Shown here: positions 29,001 to 35,600 of the stretch, piece after piece
Numbering within the stretch: position 1 is the first letter of the stretch
Layout: each line of letters opens with the position of its first letter
DNA from: Prosapia bicincta
Taxonomy: Eukaryota > Arthropoda > Insecta > Hemiptera > Cercopidae
Direction of reading: 5' to 3'
DNA: 64,000 nt
Assembly: GCA_036971475.1 (NCBI GenBank)
Contig: JBAIZL010000001.1
Coordinates: forward strand, 75,635,771 to 75,699,770
Made by a program: the position numbers and the translations under genes
The notes under the pieces: model-generated
Told to the model about the DNA's origin: nothing
The model's database searches: none
The model's input: the letters and a program-made list of their open reading frames with translations, nothing else

Positions 29001-31304
29001 TTTGTGAATGGATATTTTTCATAATTACACTTGATTTATTAGAACTAGAGGTTTAATTTCATTATAAGAATTTTTATAATCTAGCATAAACTGATAATAT
29101 TCTTTTGATGTCGTGATACTGAGAGATAGTAATGCGAAGTTTACTGTGAAAAAATCATTCTCTTGTTTTCAATGCTATACTCAGAAGCAAAATTCCTCTT
29201 TTTTTACTTTGCACAAAGTATAACAAATTCTCTGTCTTATTTAATTTACCCTTACATAGGTCTAAAAATGGGTACGCTATAAAACGTACAAATAGTATAG
29301 CTGTACGCTATAAAAAATACCGTTATATTTTTTCTATACTTAAGAACAAACTGAATGATAATGAAAACAAAAAGTATTTATAATAAATTTTAAAAAACTA
29401 TTTTTTTAAATAGAGTTTACTCCTTATAACAAAACTTTAAGGTGTTTACATAAATTAACAATTTTTATAAAATAAAAACCAAAATATTTGTCATTTTCTT
29501 ATGCATTGATTGATATGGTTTAAAAAAAATTAGATTTCATTTGCATTTTTATATAAGAACATAACAAAAAAAACATGTTTTAACATGTTTTTTTGTTGCT
29601 TTTTGCAACTACAAGTAGCGTTAACAACTGAGCATACAACACGTCTCTATCAAATAAAATTAACAATGAGTTTGTGACCTCATAAATCTGCATTGAATAA
29701 GCAAAGTTAAACTAATACAATGGTTCTTGAAAAAATTGTTAAACAAAACGTTCTACAAAAGATTTCTAAGAACAGAAACATTCTAAAACTCATAAAAAGT
29801 CTAAAACTTAAGACCTTACAAACACATATTCAGTTTTAAAATAATTCTGATAAAATATTTTATAGTTCTAAATTTTTCATAAATGTTGCAAAAACCATGC
29901 ATTTTTTGCTTTGCGCTCTAATATGGAGATGTAGATAAAATTTTAAAAAACCATATTGATCAATGCAATGAGAATGACAAATTTTCTATTTGTATTTTAT
30001 AATAATTGGTAATATAGTTTATATTTTATAAGCCGAGACACTTTTGTTCAGATAGTTGAGTGTTATAGTTATAAGGTTAATGTTTAAATTATCATTATTC
30101 TTGCAGGTTTTATGCAAAAAGGTGTATGCTCTCCCTTATTGAAAATGTGGCTAAACATATGATAGTAGCAAGAGATAATTTTTATCAAGAGTGTTTAAAC
30201 TTCCTGGAACAATGTGAAGGTATTTGCAGCAATTTCTAAACATTTATAATCATACATTTTCATCTATAGCAGAGCCAAACTATAAATTATAACTTCATTC
30301 ATAGCTTTACTTCTTTGCACAAGCATCCACTTTCAAGAGTAGCTGATAGCCATATGTCCACTGTATATGATCCACTTTAGTCATATCTAATTGTTTTGTA
30401 ATATACGAATGCTACCATACACTATTCTCAATGAATTATATATTATACATAAATAAAGAGGTTTGTCCAATAAATATGTAAACTGAAAAAGATGGCAGTT
30501 TCTATACTACAGACTACTTCGTATATGGCCTTGAGAGCCAATGAATAATTATTACTTATCTGAAACCAGTACCAGTGTTTGTATAGTGATCGTGTTTTAC
30601 TATTTGTCAAAATAAAGATAGACGAATCACTGAAAGCTTAATATGAAACTCAAGAAAAGTTTTTAACAAATTACAAGCATCTTGAGAGCCATTTACAGTG
30701 GTAATGCATAAAAGGAAACATCAATTTTAAAGAAGTTATTAATCACGACTAAGAGGTAACCAAGAGGATGCCAAGGATTATGAAAGACCTACAACCTTCT
30801 GTGTTGATGAAAATATTCATTGTGTGAGACCCCTTCTCCTTACCACTAAAAACCCTAACTAATTACTTCGGTTTAAAAATAGTTTATTAAAAATCATTTC
30901 TAAGTTGTGCTGATACCAGATCAAAAGAGAAGGGTTTGCAGTTCTTATCTAGCATTGATGAGATTAAACCTAACAGCCCTCACAGGTTTTAAATATTGCC
31001 TAGTTTTTTAAAAAGTATAAGATTATACTAGATGAGTTTTTAATTTTGTCAACAACCTTAATCATTTTGATTCAATACACTATCTCCTAAAGTAAAAACT
31101 CAACTAAATGCATAAAATAAGGTTAGAAATATTTTCATTTTATCTACATAGAATTGTTTTTATGTACTTTCAGTTCATGGTAAAGAAGTGAAAACAGTCA
31201 TAGAGGCTCCTCTTGAGGAAAGCAGAGAAAATGAAGGCAAGAACACTGTCACTTACGAAGCAAGACTAATGAAAGCCTTATTCCTTAAGTTGCAAATGTT
31301 TTAA
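263..31304 (+). CDS. TTC30: TTC30/IFT70 (intraflagellar transport TPR protein), last ten exons, 5' end missing
   Basis: Spliced CDS join of 263-388, 659-794, 7384-7548, 9599-9867, 11925-12121, 20703-20913, 23972-24147, 27683-27778, 30107-30219 and 31174-31304. Every junction has GT/AG and the phases agree, giving about 539 codons. The protein matches the TTC30 family nearly throughout: LKAAIKYGEED, GCLLYKEGRY, IIERGIREHPEL, EAFNLKAAIEYQLKN, GFEKLQFLLQQNPFPPET, VLMAQAKIYW, HDVWRL-like and SLEPYNKKLGTDTW blocks occur in family order. Known role: an IFT-B subunit built of TPR repeats, required for ciliary assembly and tubulin glutamylation. Vertebrate homologues have about 665 residues, so roughly 110-125 N-terminal residues lie upstream of the window. 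The C-terminus differs from the usual family ending. Introns total about 29 kb and are full of transposons, yet the frame is intact, so I judge it a functional gene. Confidence 0.95.
659..794 (+). CDS. TTC30: TTC30 exon
   Basis: Acceptor GTTAACAG ends at 658; donor GTAAGC begins at 795. Encodes EGRYEEALQKF through YAPALKHI and leaves one base of the next codon. This exon is below the length of an obvious ORF and was found by homology. Confidence 0.93.
795..1485 (+). other. TTC30 intron, nothing recognised
   Basis: AT-rich intronic sequence with no coding or repeat signature that I can name. A minus-strand ORF at 1018-1218 has no recognisable motif. Confidence 0.4.
1962..2045. repeat. (TA)n microsatellite
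   Basis: About 42 TA units between the Jockey remnant and the outward tail of a lineage A PLE. Confidence 0.95.
2046..2330. mobile_element. PLE lineage A, 5'-5' inverted dimer
   Basis: Left arm (minus, 2046-2200) carries tail plus a full hammerhead-like motif. Right arm (plus, about 2224-2330) starts inside that motif, at helix II. The arms share the tail beginning at the CATCACTCAAGG block and the TTGCACTTAATGG segment. Tails point outward, and (TA)n lies on both sides. Confidence 0.7.
2157..2200 (-). ncRNA. Hammerhead-like motif, lineage A (U3-A8 core)
   Basis: On the minus strand: helix I AGTGAT/ATCACT, core TCGACAA, one extra T, helix II GGTC..GACC, GAAA, helix III AGGTGCCT, then C at the predicted cleavage site. 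Core positions 3 and 8 are U and A instead of C and G; position 4 is C instead of U. Confidence 0.5.
3115..3660 (-). mobile_element. PLE fragment with GIY-YIG endonuclease
   Basis: Minus-strand translation gives GVYKITCNNSPSFYIGQTGR and TTRYNEHIKHKID, the GIY-YIG endonuclease core of EN+ Penelope-like elements (GVY...YIG, then the conserved Arg and Glu-His). Downstream on the same strand come EIYKH-type tail residues. Frameshifted, 5'-truncated. Confidence 0.75.
3666..3850. mobile_element. PLE lineage C inverted dimer
   Basis: Near-perfect palindrome centred at about 3750. The arms carry TTAACTAAGTGAATACG, a GCTTACTTGCTGA block and GAAGCTAACC. The same terminal sequence recurs at 12.4, 13.4, 14.8-15.0 and 15.4 kb. 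No hammerhead core was recognised in this lineage. Confidence 0.6.
4138..4886 (+). mobile_element. Non-autonomous hAT element with 8-bp TSD
   Basis: Starts CAGTGGCGGCTCC and ends AACCGCCACTG, with a perfect 8-bp target duplication CTACTGCT at 4130-4137 and 4887-4894. No transposase ORF in 749 bp. It has an unusually GC-rich centre containing CGCGCG-type motifs. A second, inverted copy lies at 5522. Confidence 0.88.
4895..5513. other. TTC30 intron segment between two hAT copies
   Basis: AT-rich, no recognisable coding signature. It would form the loop if the flanking inverted hAT copies paired in the transcript. Confidence 0.4.
5522..6269 (-). mobile_element. Non-autonomous hAT element, inverted copy with TSD
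   Basis: Begins CAGTGGCGGTTTGTC and ends GAGCTGCCACTG, in the opposite orientation to the 4138 copy and closely similar along its length. Flanks ATGAAGAC (left) and ATGGAGAC (right) form a 7/8 target duplication, so it inserted independently. Confidence 0.85.
6452..6725 (-). mobile_element. PLE lineage B fragment
   Basis: Minus-strand tail (CCATTACGTTCGGTGAATC seen on plus) plus ribozyme plus the last codons of the GIY-YIG ORF. Same unit as 12.5-13.1 and 28.0-28.6 kb. Confidence 0.65.
6562..6607 (-). ncRNA. Hammerhead ribozyme, PLE lineage B
   Basis: Helix I AGACA/TGTCT, core CTGATGA plus one extra A, helix II GATCAC..GCGATT enclosing CACATA, GAAA, AATTTT in place of helix III AACGTT, cleavage after C. 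The core is canonical; helices II and III have a few mismatches. Confidence 0.6.
6748..6914 (+). other. Orphan exon-like ORF, unknown product
   Basis: An open stretch bounded by a TTGTTAG acceptor-like site and a strong donor AAAG|GTATGT. It encodes DILFAEVQEQRRERIMNIV through SVPADIYKSHCM and YFFAK. The composition looks protein-like, not repeat-like. I do not recognise the family. It cannot be a normal TTC30 exon: the phases fit upstream but not downstream. It may be a fragment of another gene, a cryptic exon, or chance. Confidence 0.35.
7384..7548 (+). CDS. TTC30: TTC30 exon
   Basis: Acceptor TTTTGTAG ends at 7383; donor GTAAGT at 7549. Encodes ADIIERGIREHPELSVG through AIEYQLKN. The preceding intron is 6.6 kb and holds a Jockey remnant, two hAT MITEs and several PLE pieces. 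Confidence 0.94.
7590..8400. other. TTC30 intron, nothing recognised
   Basis: AT-rich sequence with no named repeat or coding motif seen. Confidence 0.4.
8455..8642. mobile_element. PLE lineage G palindrome
   Basis: About 185-bp palindrome whose arms carry TTAACTAATAGTTGTTA and TTGCGACCAG segments. It is centred on a hammerhead. Flanked at 8403-8455 by a lineage D tail piece. Confidence 0.6.
8527..8572 (-). ncRNA. Hammerhead ribozyme, PLE lineage G
   Basis: Helix I is a perfect 9 bp (ACTTGGAGG with CCTCCAAGT). Core CTGAAGA is followed by one extra G, helix II GTC-GTAA-GAC, GAAA, and helix III AACGTT. Position 17 is U, a permitted but usually slower cleavage nucleotide. Otherwise canonical. 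Confidence 0.7.
8688..8835. mobile_element. PLE lineage D inverted dimer (short)
   Basis: Arms bounded by CTTGCCTATAGTAGCAC and its complement, tails outward. The minus arm carries a ribozyme-like motif at 8733-8771 whose helix III is ATGGCCAT, still a perfect palindrome. Confidence 0.6.
8897..9100. mobile_element. PLE lineage D inverted dimer
   Basis: Palindrome centred near 8990. Both arms have the TATAGTAGC tail and hammerhead-like motifs (minus 8934-8975, plus 9018-9059). Confidence 0.65.
9018..9059 (+). ncRNA. Hammerhead-like motif, lineage D (U3-A8 core)
   Basis: Core TTGACAA followed by one extra T, helix II GGGA..TCCC around CACATC, GAAA, then ATGGCCGT as helix III and C at the cleavage site. 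Short helix I (TAAG against CTCA). U3 and A8 replace C3 and G8. Confidence 0.5.
9599..9867 (+). CDS. TTC30: TTC30 exon
   Basis: Acceptor TGTTGTAG ends at 9598; donor GTAAGT at 9868. Encodes IDAAKEALTDMPPR through DVLAENTHLTYKYLSP, among the best conserved stretches of the family. Confidence 0.95.
9988..10175. mobile_element. PLE lineage D inverted dimer, degenerate
   Basis: Diverged CTATAGTAG tail arms around a ribozyme-like motif at 10083-10125 on plus: GGGACACATGTCCC then GAAA, with helix III decayed. Confidence 0.55.
10243..10905. mobile_element. PLE lineage D inverted dimer with GIY-YIG ORF tail
   Basis: Minus arm 10243-10515 and longer plus arm 10516-10905, joined 5' to 5'. The plus arm encodes NLQILHKQHRNN and KQYEIYKHFKLHH, the region after the GIY-YIG core of PLE proteins. 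Both arms carry the ribozyme and the TATAGTAGC tail. Confidence 0.7.
10808..10849 (+). ncRNA. Hammerhead-like motif, lineage D (U3-A8 core), best copy
   Basis: Helix I TGAG/CTTA, core TTGACAA at 10812-10818, extra T, helix II GGGA..TCCT, GAAA at 10834-10837, helix III ACGGCCGT (perfect palindrome), cleavage after C10845. U4, G5, A6 and A9 are canonical; positions 3 and 8 are U and A. Confidence 0.55.
10906..11924. other. TTC30 intron, nothing recognised
   Basis: AT-rich. A weakly coding-like stretch around 11340-11720 has no motif I can identify. Confidence 0.4.
11925..12121 (+). CDS. TTC30: TTC30 exon
   Basis: Acceptor TTCGTAG ends at 11924; donor GTAATG at 12122. Encodes YLYSFLDALITQQSSPEEA through SEYEDTLEK; two bases of the last lysine codon are on this exon. 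Confidence 0.94.
12370..12440 (+). mobile_element. PLE lineage C terminal fragment
   Basis: Contains GTGTCAGC and GCAAGTAAG followed by TATTCACTTAGTTACG, the lineage C terminus. Confidence 0.5.
12450..13130 (+). mobile_element. PLE lineage B, GIY-YIG domain, ribozyme and tail
   Basis: The plus-strand frame reads PGVYKLNYDIWNQFYIRQTGR, then RVEEHKQNTKSAFYNHIK, ETGHKYTDIYLEILHINKK and LEPYEIYKH. This is the GIY-YIG endonuclease of EN+ PLEs, with the second G of YIG changed to R. It runs to a stop just inside the hammerhead, then the tail. 5'-truncated; the RT domain is absent. Confidence 0.8.
12966..13013 (+). ncRNA. Hammerhead-like motif, lineage B, decayed
   Basis: Helix II GATCGC..GCGATC and helix III AACGTT are perfect, but the core has C3 to T and the GAAA box is AAAA. 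It overlaps the 3' end of the GIY-YIG reading frame. Confidence 0.5.
13385..14483 (-). mobile_element. PLE lineage C, RT linker to GIY-YIG endonuclease
   Basis: Read on minus. An upstream part encodes NTSNHPTQHKHAAFNHMLHR (linker after the RT fingers/palm in PLE proteins), followed after frameshifts by SGIYKLTCNNCLSYYIGQSGK and YTRFEEHI, the GIY-YIG core. The 3' terminus at 13385-13480 carries the lineage C repeat. The RT catalytic core is missing. Confidence 0.8.
14478..14640. mobile_element. PLE lineage H inverted dimer
   Basis: Palindrome centred near 14550 with arms containing CTACAAATATTTAAACACCC and a TTGATGTACATTT segment. The plus arm retains the whole ribozyme; the minus arm is truncated inside it. 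Confidence 0.6.
14555..14598 (+). ncRNA. Hammerhead ribozyme, lineage H, one core defect
   Basis: Core CTGATGA, extra T, helix II GCTAAC-TGT-GTTGGC, helix III ATGTACAT (perfect palindrome), cleavage after C. The GAAA box is AAAA here (G12 to A), but is intact in the opposite arm. Confidence 0.55.
14775..14995. mobile_element. PLE lineage C inverted dimer
   Basis: Minus and plus copies of the ACTAAGTGAATACG and CTTACTTGCTGA terminus meet around 14890, with GGTTAGCTTC near the centre. A further single fragment lies at 15385-15485. Confidence 0.55.
15480..16890 (-). mobile_element. pogo/Tigger-like transposon remnant, interrupted
   Basis: Minus-strand translation gives YSPRFVYNVDETGF (first DDE Asp), CFQSIKKLLVEYHSNSN, FNEWLTNWDTGLKHNIVLL, and, beyond a 510-bp insertion, homology to the C-terminal part of the 52.4-kb pogo ORF. 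Many frameshifts. The N-terminal DNA-binding region is missing and the antisense non-LTR remnant abuts. Confidence 0.75.
15960..16469. mobile_element. 510-bp GC-rich insertion with 14-bp TSD, unknown class
   Basis: Inserted in the pogo remnant and flanked by a perfect 14-bp duplication TGTGTATTAGAAGG (15946-15959 and 16470-16483). Removing the insert and one repeat restores homology to the 52.4-kb pogo. The insert is much more GC-rich than its surroundings, with no terminal inverted repeat and no poly(A). It may be a SINE or a non-LTR-derived sequence. Confidence 0.7.
16891..19010 (-). mobile_element. I/LOA-group non-LTR retrotransposon remnant (RT + RNase H)
   Basis: Minus-strand pieces in order: SWEKWCSKTSTLSD region, RT motif GAFLDVEGAFNSTSR, EGCPQGGVLSPLLWNL, catalytic EYADDIAILV, AKYLGVILDRKLLW, then RNase H parts SVFQGEVLAIKLCAEE, ICSDRQAALKAL and LTWTPGHSGWKGNERADALV. 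At least five frames are used, so it is dead. It is related to, but a different family from, the 54.3-kb element. Confidence 0.8.
19011..20029. other. TTC30 intron, nothing recognised
   Basis: AT-rich with scattered moderately GC-rich parts near 19250-19500; no identifiable repeat or gene. Confidence 0.35.
20030..20672 (-). mobile_element. PLE lineage D with GIY-YIG remnant, beside TTC30 exon 20703
   Basis: Minus-strand tail, ribozyme-like motif (20096-20140, with G12 to A), then GIY-YIG remnants SFHIGQTGRSFYTRYQEHIK and NLQILHKQHNNN. A short inverted tail segment (CTAGTAGCTCATGTGAAG) closes it at 20633-20672, about 30 bp before the exon. Confidence 0.7.
20703..20913 (+). CDS. TTC30: TTC30 exon
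   Basis: Acceptor GTTCTAG ends at 20702; donor GTAAGG at 20914. Encodes YMPVLMAQAKIYWDLEQYN through GFYEPIVKKYYNN. A lineage D PLE copy ends only about 30 bp upstream, leaving a short pyrimidine-rich tract before the acceptor. Confidence 0.94.
20940..22630. other. TTC30 intron, nothing recognised
   Basis: AT-rich. A minus-strand ORF at 21033-21236 has no motif I can name. Confidence 0.35.
22630..22845. mobile_element. PLE lineage H inverted dimer
   Basis: Near-perfect palindrome centred at about 22735, arms about 95 bp. Both arms contain the ribozyme and the GGGTAAAATAAA tail. Confidence 0.65.
22675..22717 (-). ncRNA. Hammerhead ribozyme, lineage H
   Basis: Helix I CCCT/AGGG, core CTGAGGA (position 7 is variable in hammerheads), extra T, helix II GGTTAC-TTG-GTAACT, GAAA, helix III ATGTACAT, cleavage after A. 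The plus-arm copy (22752-22795) has C3 changed to A. Confidence 0.6.
22846..23971. other. TTC30 intron, nothing recognised
   Basis: AT-rich; no repeat or coding signature recognised. Confidence 0.35.
23972..24147 (+). CDS. TTC30: TTC30 exon
   Basis: Acceptor ATAACAG ends at 23971; donor GTGAGT at 24148. Encodes ILGVSAIVLANLCVSYIMT through FHLCIVNLVIG. Much of it is in a different frame from the longer ORF nearby and was placed by homology. Confidence 0.94.
24148..25947. other. TTC30 intron, nothing recognised
   Basis: AT-rich. A moderately coding-like tract at 25430-25750 resembles old transposon sequence, but no motif is clear. Confidence 0.35.
25948..25990 (-). mobile_element. PLE lineage B tail scrap
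   Basis: Plus strand reads CATTACGTTCTGTGAATC then TTAATTAATCACTTAAAC, the lineage B tail without its ribozyme. Confidence 0.5.
26310..26681 (-). mobile_element. Transposase N-terminal fragment (DDE_3/Tc1-like group, tentative)
   Basis: A 123-codon ORF with KIKHKKLHSQAHEIVFCVLE near the start, then VIRHCQKEG (helix-turn-helix-like) and TALDDFDNLMK. A basic start, HTH and a DDFD segment in this order resemble the N-terminal region of IS630/Tc1-type DDE_3 transposases common in arthropods. No DDE motif is visible, so it is truncated. The assignment is from memory of the family pattern only. Confidence 0.35.
27683..27778 (+). CDS. TTC30: TTC30 exon
   Basis: Acceptor ATTTACAG ends at 27682; donor GTGAGT at 27779. 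Encodes TLYCAKGNYEFGISRLIKSL through LGTDTW. Confidence 0.94.
27938..28655. mobile_element. PLE lineage B inverted dimer
   Basis: Minus arm 27938-28318 and plus arm 28319-28655 joined 5' to 5'. The plus arm encodes YNHIKETRQKYTDIYHNLEI and LEQYEIYRHTKYK, the post-GIY-YIG region. Each arm ends in a hammerhead and the TTAATTAATCACTTAAAC-type tail. Confidence 0.75.
28564..28608 (+). ncRNA. Hammerhead ribozyme, PLE lineage B, canonical core
   Basis: Helix I AGACA/TGTCT, core CTGATGA at 28569-28575, extra A, helix II GACGC..GCGATT (one base lost relative to the consensus), GAAA at 28594-28597, helix III AACGTT, cleavage after C28603. The opposite-strand partner lies at about 28040-28093. Confidence 0.62.
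28670..30106. other. TTC30 intron, nothing recognised
   Basis: Very AT-rich with A and T runs; no gene or repeat recognised. Confidence 0.35.
30107..30219 (+). CDS. TTC30: TTC30 exon
   Basis: Acceptor TCTTGCAG ends at 30106; donor GTATTT at 30220. Encodes FYAKRCMLSLIENVAKHMIV through FLEQCE. Confidence 0.93.
31174..31304 (+). CDS. TTC30: TTC30 terminal exon
   Basis: Acceptor ACTTTCAG ends at 31173. Encodes VHGKEVKTVIEAPLEE through KNTVTYEARLMKAL, then a short tail ending QMF and TAA at 31302-31304. The last ten residues do not follow the usual family ending IYEIIGWN. Confidence 0.92.
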
Positions 31305-31408
31305 GTAACAAAAGCATGCTAACAGCAATTGATAGTTAAGCTTAAGTACTGGAAACACTGCTGACTCACTTCCTTTTGGTATTTTATGTGACATAGCTCG
31401 TTTTGTCA

Positions 31409-31418
31409 ATAAATAAAT
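31409..31418 (+). promoter_or_regulatory. TTC30 polyadenylation signal
   Basis: Two overlapping AATAAA hexamers (31409-31414 and 31413-31418) lie about 105 bp after the TTC30 stop and are followed by TTTATTTATGTACTAGTGTT, a GT/T-rich downstream element. The inferred 3' UTR is about 120-140 nt. Confidence 0.7.
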
Positions 31419-31544
31419 GTTTATTTATGTACTAGTGTTTCTTCCTGGTAATAGAGCAATTAATTTGTTTGCTTATGCTGCTTGAGGAAGATGTATGTGG
31501 AAGCTATTTGTCAACACTTACATGCCAAAACATGGTTGTGTGTG

Positions 31545-31548
<4 letters not shown>

Positions 31549-31608
<60 letters not shown>
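31549..31608. repeat. (TA)n microsatellite
   Basis: About 30 TA units just downstream of TTC30; a degraded lineage A PLE tail begins about 90 bp further on. Confidence 0.95.
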
Positions 31609-31612
<4 letters not shown>

Positions 31613-31689
31613 CATCATACATGTAACTCACAACAAAACGTATATGACAGCAACATCACGGACCAAATAACGACATCAGTAAAATAAAA

Positions 31690-31790
31690 ACAAATAATTC
31701 AGTGATTTGACAATGGTCAAGTGACTGAAAATCCTCATCACACAAGGTAAAAATTAATTGCACTTGGTGTTAGAACAGTTGTTTACAATT
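31690..31790 (+). mobile_element. PLE lineage A tail remnant with ribozyme-like motif
   Basis: AGTGAT at 31701, core TTGACAA, extra T, GGTCAAGTGACT, GAAA, then a decayed helix III and ATCACA. This copy has U at position 4 as in canonical hammerheads while keeping U3-A8. Confidence 0.5.
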
Positions 31791-31814
31791 AACAATAATA
31801 ACTTTATATATACA

Positions 31815-32635
31815 TATATAACGAGGCAGAAATTACACAAGCAATACTCCTTTTCTGTCCCAAAAAACTGTGTACATGATTTTCCGGGCAGAAATTGTTT
31901 GCTTAAACTTCACTTTCTGGGTGAATTTGAATGCCGCCATTCCGTGGACTGTTGCTGTGATTGTGGTGTGATGTAGGCCACCCATGTTTCATCGCCAGTA
32001 ACAATTTGGCTTGAGAAATCATTACCGTCTTTGTGATACCGCTCAAGGAAAGTCAATGCACTGCATAAACGTTTGGTTTTGTGCACATCCATCAACATTT
32101 TTGGTATCCAACGTGCGCACAATTTTCGGTAATTCAAATGCTCGGTCACAATGGCATACAAAGCACCACGAGAAACATCAGGAAAGTCATCCCACAAGGA
32201 GGAAATCGTAAAGCGTCTATTTTGTCTGACCATATTGTCCACTTTCTGCACCAAACTTTCATTAACGACCGAAGGACCCCCGCTCCGTTGTTCATCGTGC
32301 ACATTTGTGCGGCCATCTTTAAATGATCTCACCCACTTTCTTACCATTCCATCACTCATAATGTTTTCTCCGTAAACTGTACAGATCTCACGATGAATTT
32401 CGGTAGCTTTTAGGCCTTTAGCACTAAAAAATCTTATAACAGCTAGTACTTCATAGTTGGCGGGACTCACGATTATCGGAGGCATCATAAACACTCAGTA
32501 CACAATGTAAACAAGGAAGAATCTGACTCTAATGGCGTCATTGTGTAGACAACAGATGTAGGTACCCAGTACACATGCGCAAAATGCCGACCGGTGTGGC
32601 AAAACGGTATTTACTTAAAAAACACGCCTCGTATA
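31815..32635 (-). mobile_element. Mariner transposon, 3'-truncated
   Basis: Terminal repeat at the right end (ACGCCTCGTAT at about 32623-32633). The minus-strand transposase runs from about 32482: VLAVIRFFSAKGLKATEIHR, MVRKWVRSFKDGRTNVHDE (HTH region), WIPKMLMDVHKTKR and the first catalytic Asp in VTGDETWVAY. One frameshift follows, then KVKFKQTISARKIMYTVFWD. It stops at about LLVEFLP, where AT-rich sequence abuts, so the second and third catalytic Asp are missing and it is non-autonomous. Confidence 0.88.
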
Positions 32636-32659
32636 TTATACTCAGTCATAAACTATATC

Positions 32660-35600
32660 AAAAGAATTCCTATATTCTTTACAGAGGATCATAGGTTAGG
32701 AGAATGGGTTAAAAAAACACATGTATTAAGAATGAATTTTGGATTGTAAAACAGAGCATGAAAACTACAATGACACAATTTTGCAACAGTTTTTATCCTG
32801 AAAATATTATACAAATTGGACACACTTTTTTATTATGAGCACCACAAAATATTAACCCAAAACTAGATTACGTATTCTTTTGCTCTTTCTGCATTTGTGC
32901 TTCTTATATTGAAATGTGCTTGAGGGGGGACAACAATAGGAAGAGCAACAAAGGAAAGTCTATAAAATTTCTTTAGAAGTCATGCGCGCTCCTTAAGCAA
33001 CACCGACAATTAGTTTTTTAAGGGCTGTAAACAGTCTGAAAATAAATTAAAATCTGGTTAACACATAATGTCTCTGGGCAATAAATATATATTTATAAAA
33101 CCCAGTTCTTTACATACAACAATCTTGTTCTTCATGGATTCAAAGCATTAAGAGCACAATTCTACTTACGAAATTACAGCAAATTCTGCTCAAGACAAGA
33201 ATGATAGGTAGTGTATAGTATGCGATGTCATAGCATTACTGAACAAGATTGTTATTAATCCATAACCTACTGTATAAAAAACTCATGTCCAGTATTTTTC
33301 TGCCAGAGGAAATTTGGAAACATCTGACAGAATAAAATTGCTAAACACATTGAGAAAATAGATTAAACGAAAAAGTGTGGAAATAATGGCCAGAATTCAG
33401 GACACAACTTGTGTTTTAGTAAGTATTCTTTTTAAAAACACAAAATCCAGACCAATCAAAATGTTCTGAGAGTTTATATATATATATATATATATAATTT
33501 GAAATTAACAATATCAATCAAATGATCCTGGTAAAGATTAAGAACAGGCCTTAAGCTGTACCATGAAACAGTTTAAAATTAGAGAAGATATTAAAAGGAA
33601 TGCAACAAGATAAGGGAATCAGGGCAAATCTACTAAGTGGGCTGCAGAAGTAAAAAAATAAAAATTAAATCACATGTTACAATATTCAATAAGTTATGAA
33701 CAAATAAGTAGGCTGTGTATAGAGCAAAGAATAATAATTAACTCTGAAGATAACAAAAATGGCATTGCATGAAAAATGATAGACATTTGATTTTTAAAAA
33801 ATCATCAAGTACTAAATTTAGTAATTAATATAAACATGAACAGCCTAAAACTCCTTACAAGGACATTCTCATGGAAGAGACAGCAGAAAGCAATTGAATA
33901 AATGTTAACAATGGACCGTGACCAATAGTAAAAAATGAAATGCATTAAATACATTTTGTAAACAACAAATTATTTCAAATTTATCTAAAATGAATAATTT
34001 TCTCAATTAACCAATTAATTTTAAAAAGGATCAGTTATTCTACAGTGAGTACTTGCAAAACTAATTGTCAGTATGGTAAGGATAAAATATTTTATTTCAT
34101 TTCCAAATGTTGCTAAATGAGAAACAGTAAATACAAACCAAATAAACTTTAAGTTAACACTCTGTGTGCAGGCCATATCCCAGTGGCAAATTTTAGGCCA
34201 CATATCTATTGTAAATGTATTTCAAACACTTTTTGTAATTTTTTACACTTCAATACTGACGTGCTGTGCCACCTGTCTGTTGAGAAATTAAATAAAACCT
34301 TCTTATAACTTTCTTTGCATATATTCTGTTACCTACATCCTGTTATATTACAAAATGGTTTATGGTTAAACAAGTTCTTTTATGGGATAAAAAAATTTTC
34401 AGACAATATTAAATATAACCTTCTTTTGACATAATAGATTTAAGTTTCTTTGTGCAAACATTAATGTACAGCCCTCAAGTCCTATTACTTCTTCATGTAA
34501 ATTTTATTCTAGCTTTAAATAATGATATTTCAAGTAGAAAGGTAAAAGTTTAATATTTTTATACAGGAAGCTCAGAAAAAAAATAAACAACTGTTTAATA
34601 TAAAATGATTATGTTCAAGGATAGTTGACTGGAACACTTTTTAAGAAGTTTGACCTTTCTTCAACACAAGAGAAGAACAATTTTCCAACATACAAATGTT
34701 ATCTGATTTTAAGAATTAATAAGATAAAGGTTTTTCACAATTAAAAAATATATGTTACTTCAAAAACATCACACGTGGCTTTTTATCACATATTTTTAAA
34801 GGAAATGATCACACTTTGTCACTAGACTCAGAGTTAATGAAAATAGCAGAATAAAATAATGGTGTAAGTGAAAATGAGCCAGGCTCTGCTATTAGGGCTA
34901 ATATTCTTTACTTTTACAGTGTTTCTAGCCAATCTGTGTATAAGCTCCCTAACTTTATTCAGTTACAACATTGGATGTCTCAATATCATCTTGAAAATTA
35001 TCACTGCAGTATGGTTAAAATGATGTGGCAGTATTAAGCACTGAATGAATTTCTAATAGCAGTTGTTCATTAAGCATGAAATATAGATGAAAAATGTATT
35101 ACCAAGTTAAAAAAACTCAAATTAATTGATTTGAAGGAAATCAAATAGAAAAATTATTTCTTCCTATAAAATGAAACATTAACTTTTAGGTTATACATGT
35201 ACAAATACTGGCACACAAAGTGTTAAAATAAAACTGTAGCAAGCTTATACAAATCTGCACTTACAAGATTTAATTATAATAAAATATAATGTACAGCAGA
35301 AAATGTAACATACAAAATATACAATGCTAACTAACCCTCTACTTTATACACAGTTTTAGTAAAACAAAATCGTATCTGCTGAACAACTAACAAATGTACA
35401 CCAATGCATTATTGGTTCAAAAAACATCAATTTCTAGTACAGATTTACTTACAAAACAAAATTACCATTACTTTCGTTTCGTTTACAAGCAGAACATCTT
35501 CAAAAAAATGTTAAGCATTATTCTTTGTCTCGCTAAACTGTTGGAAAAATTTTCCAAACCATCCAACAAGAATAATGAAAAAAAAAAGATAAACCATTCT

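Noticed and set aside
30457..30830. Possible Tc1/mariner remnant starting GAGGTTTGTCCAATAAATAT
   Set aside because: The start resembles some Tc1/mariner termini, but no matching right end, TSD or transposase motif was found.
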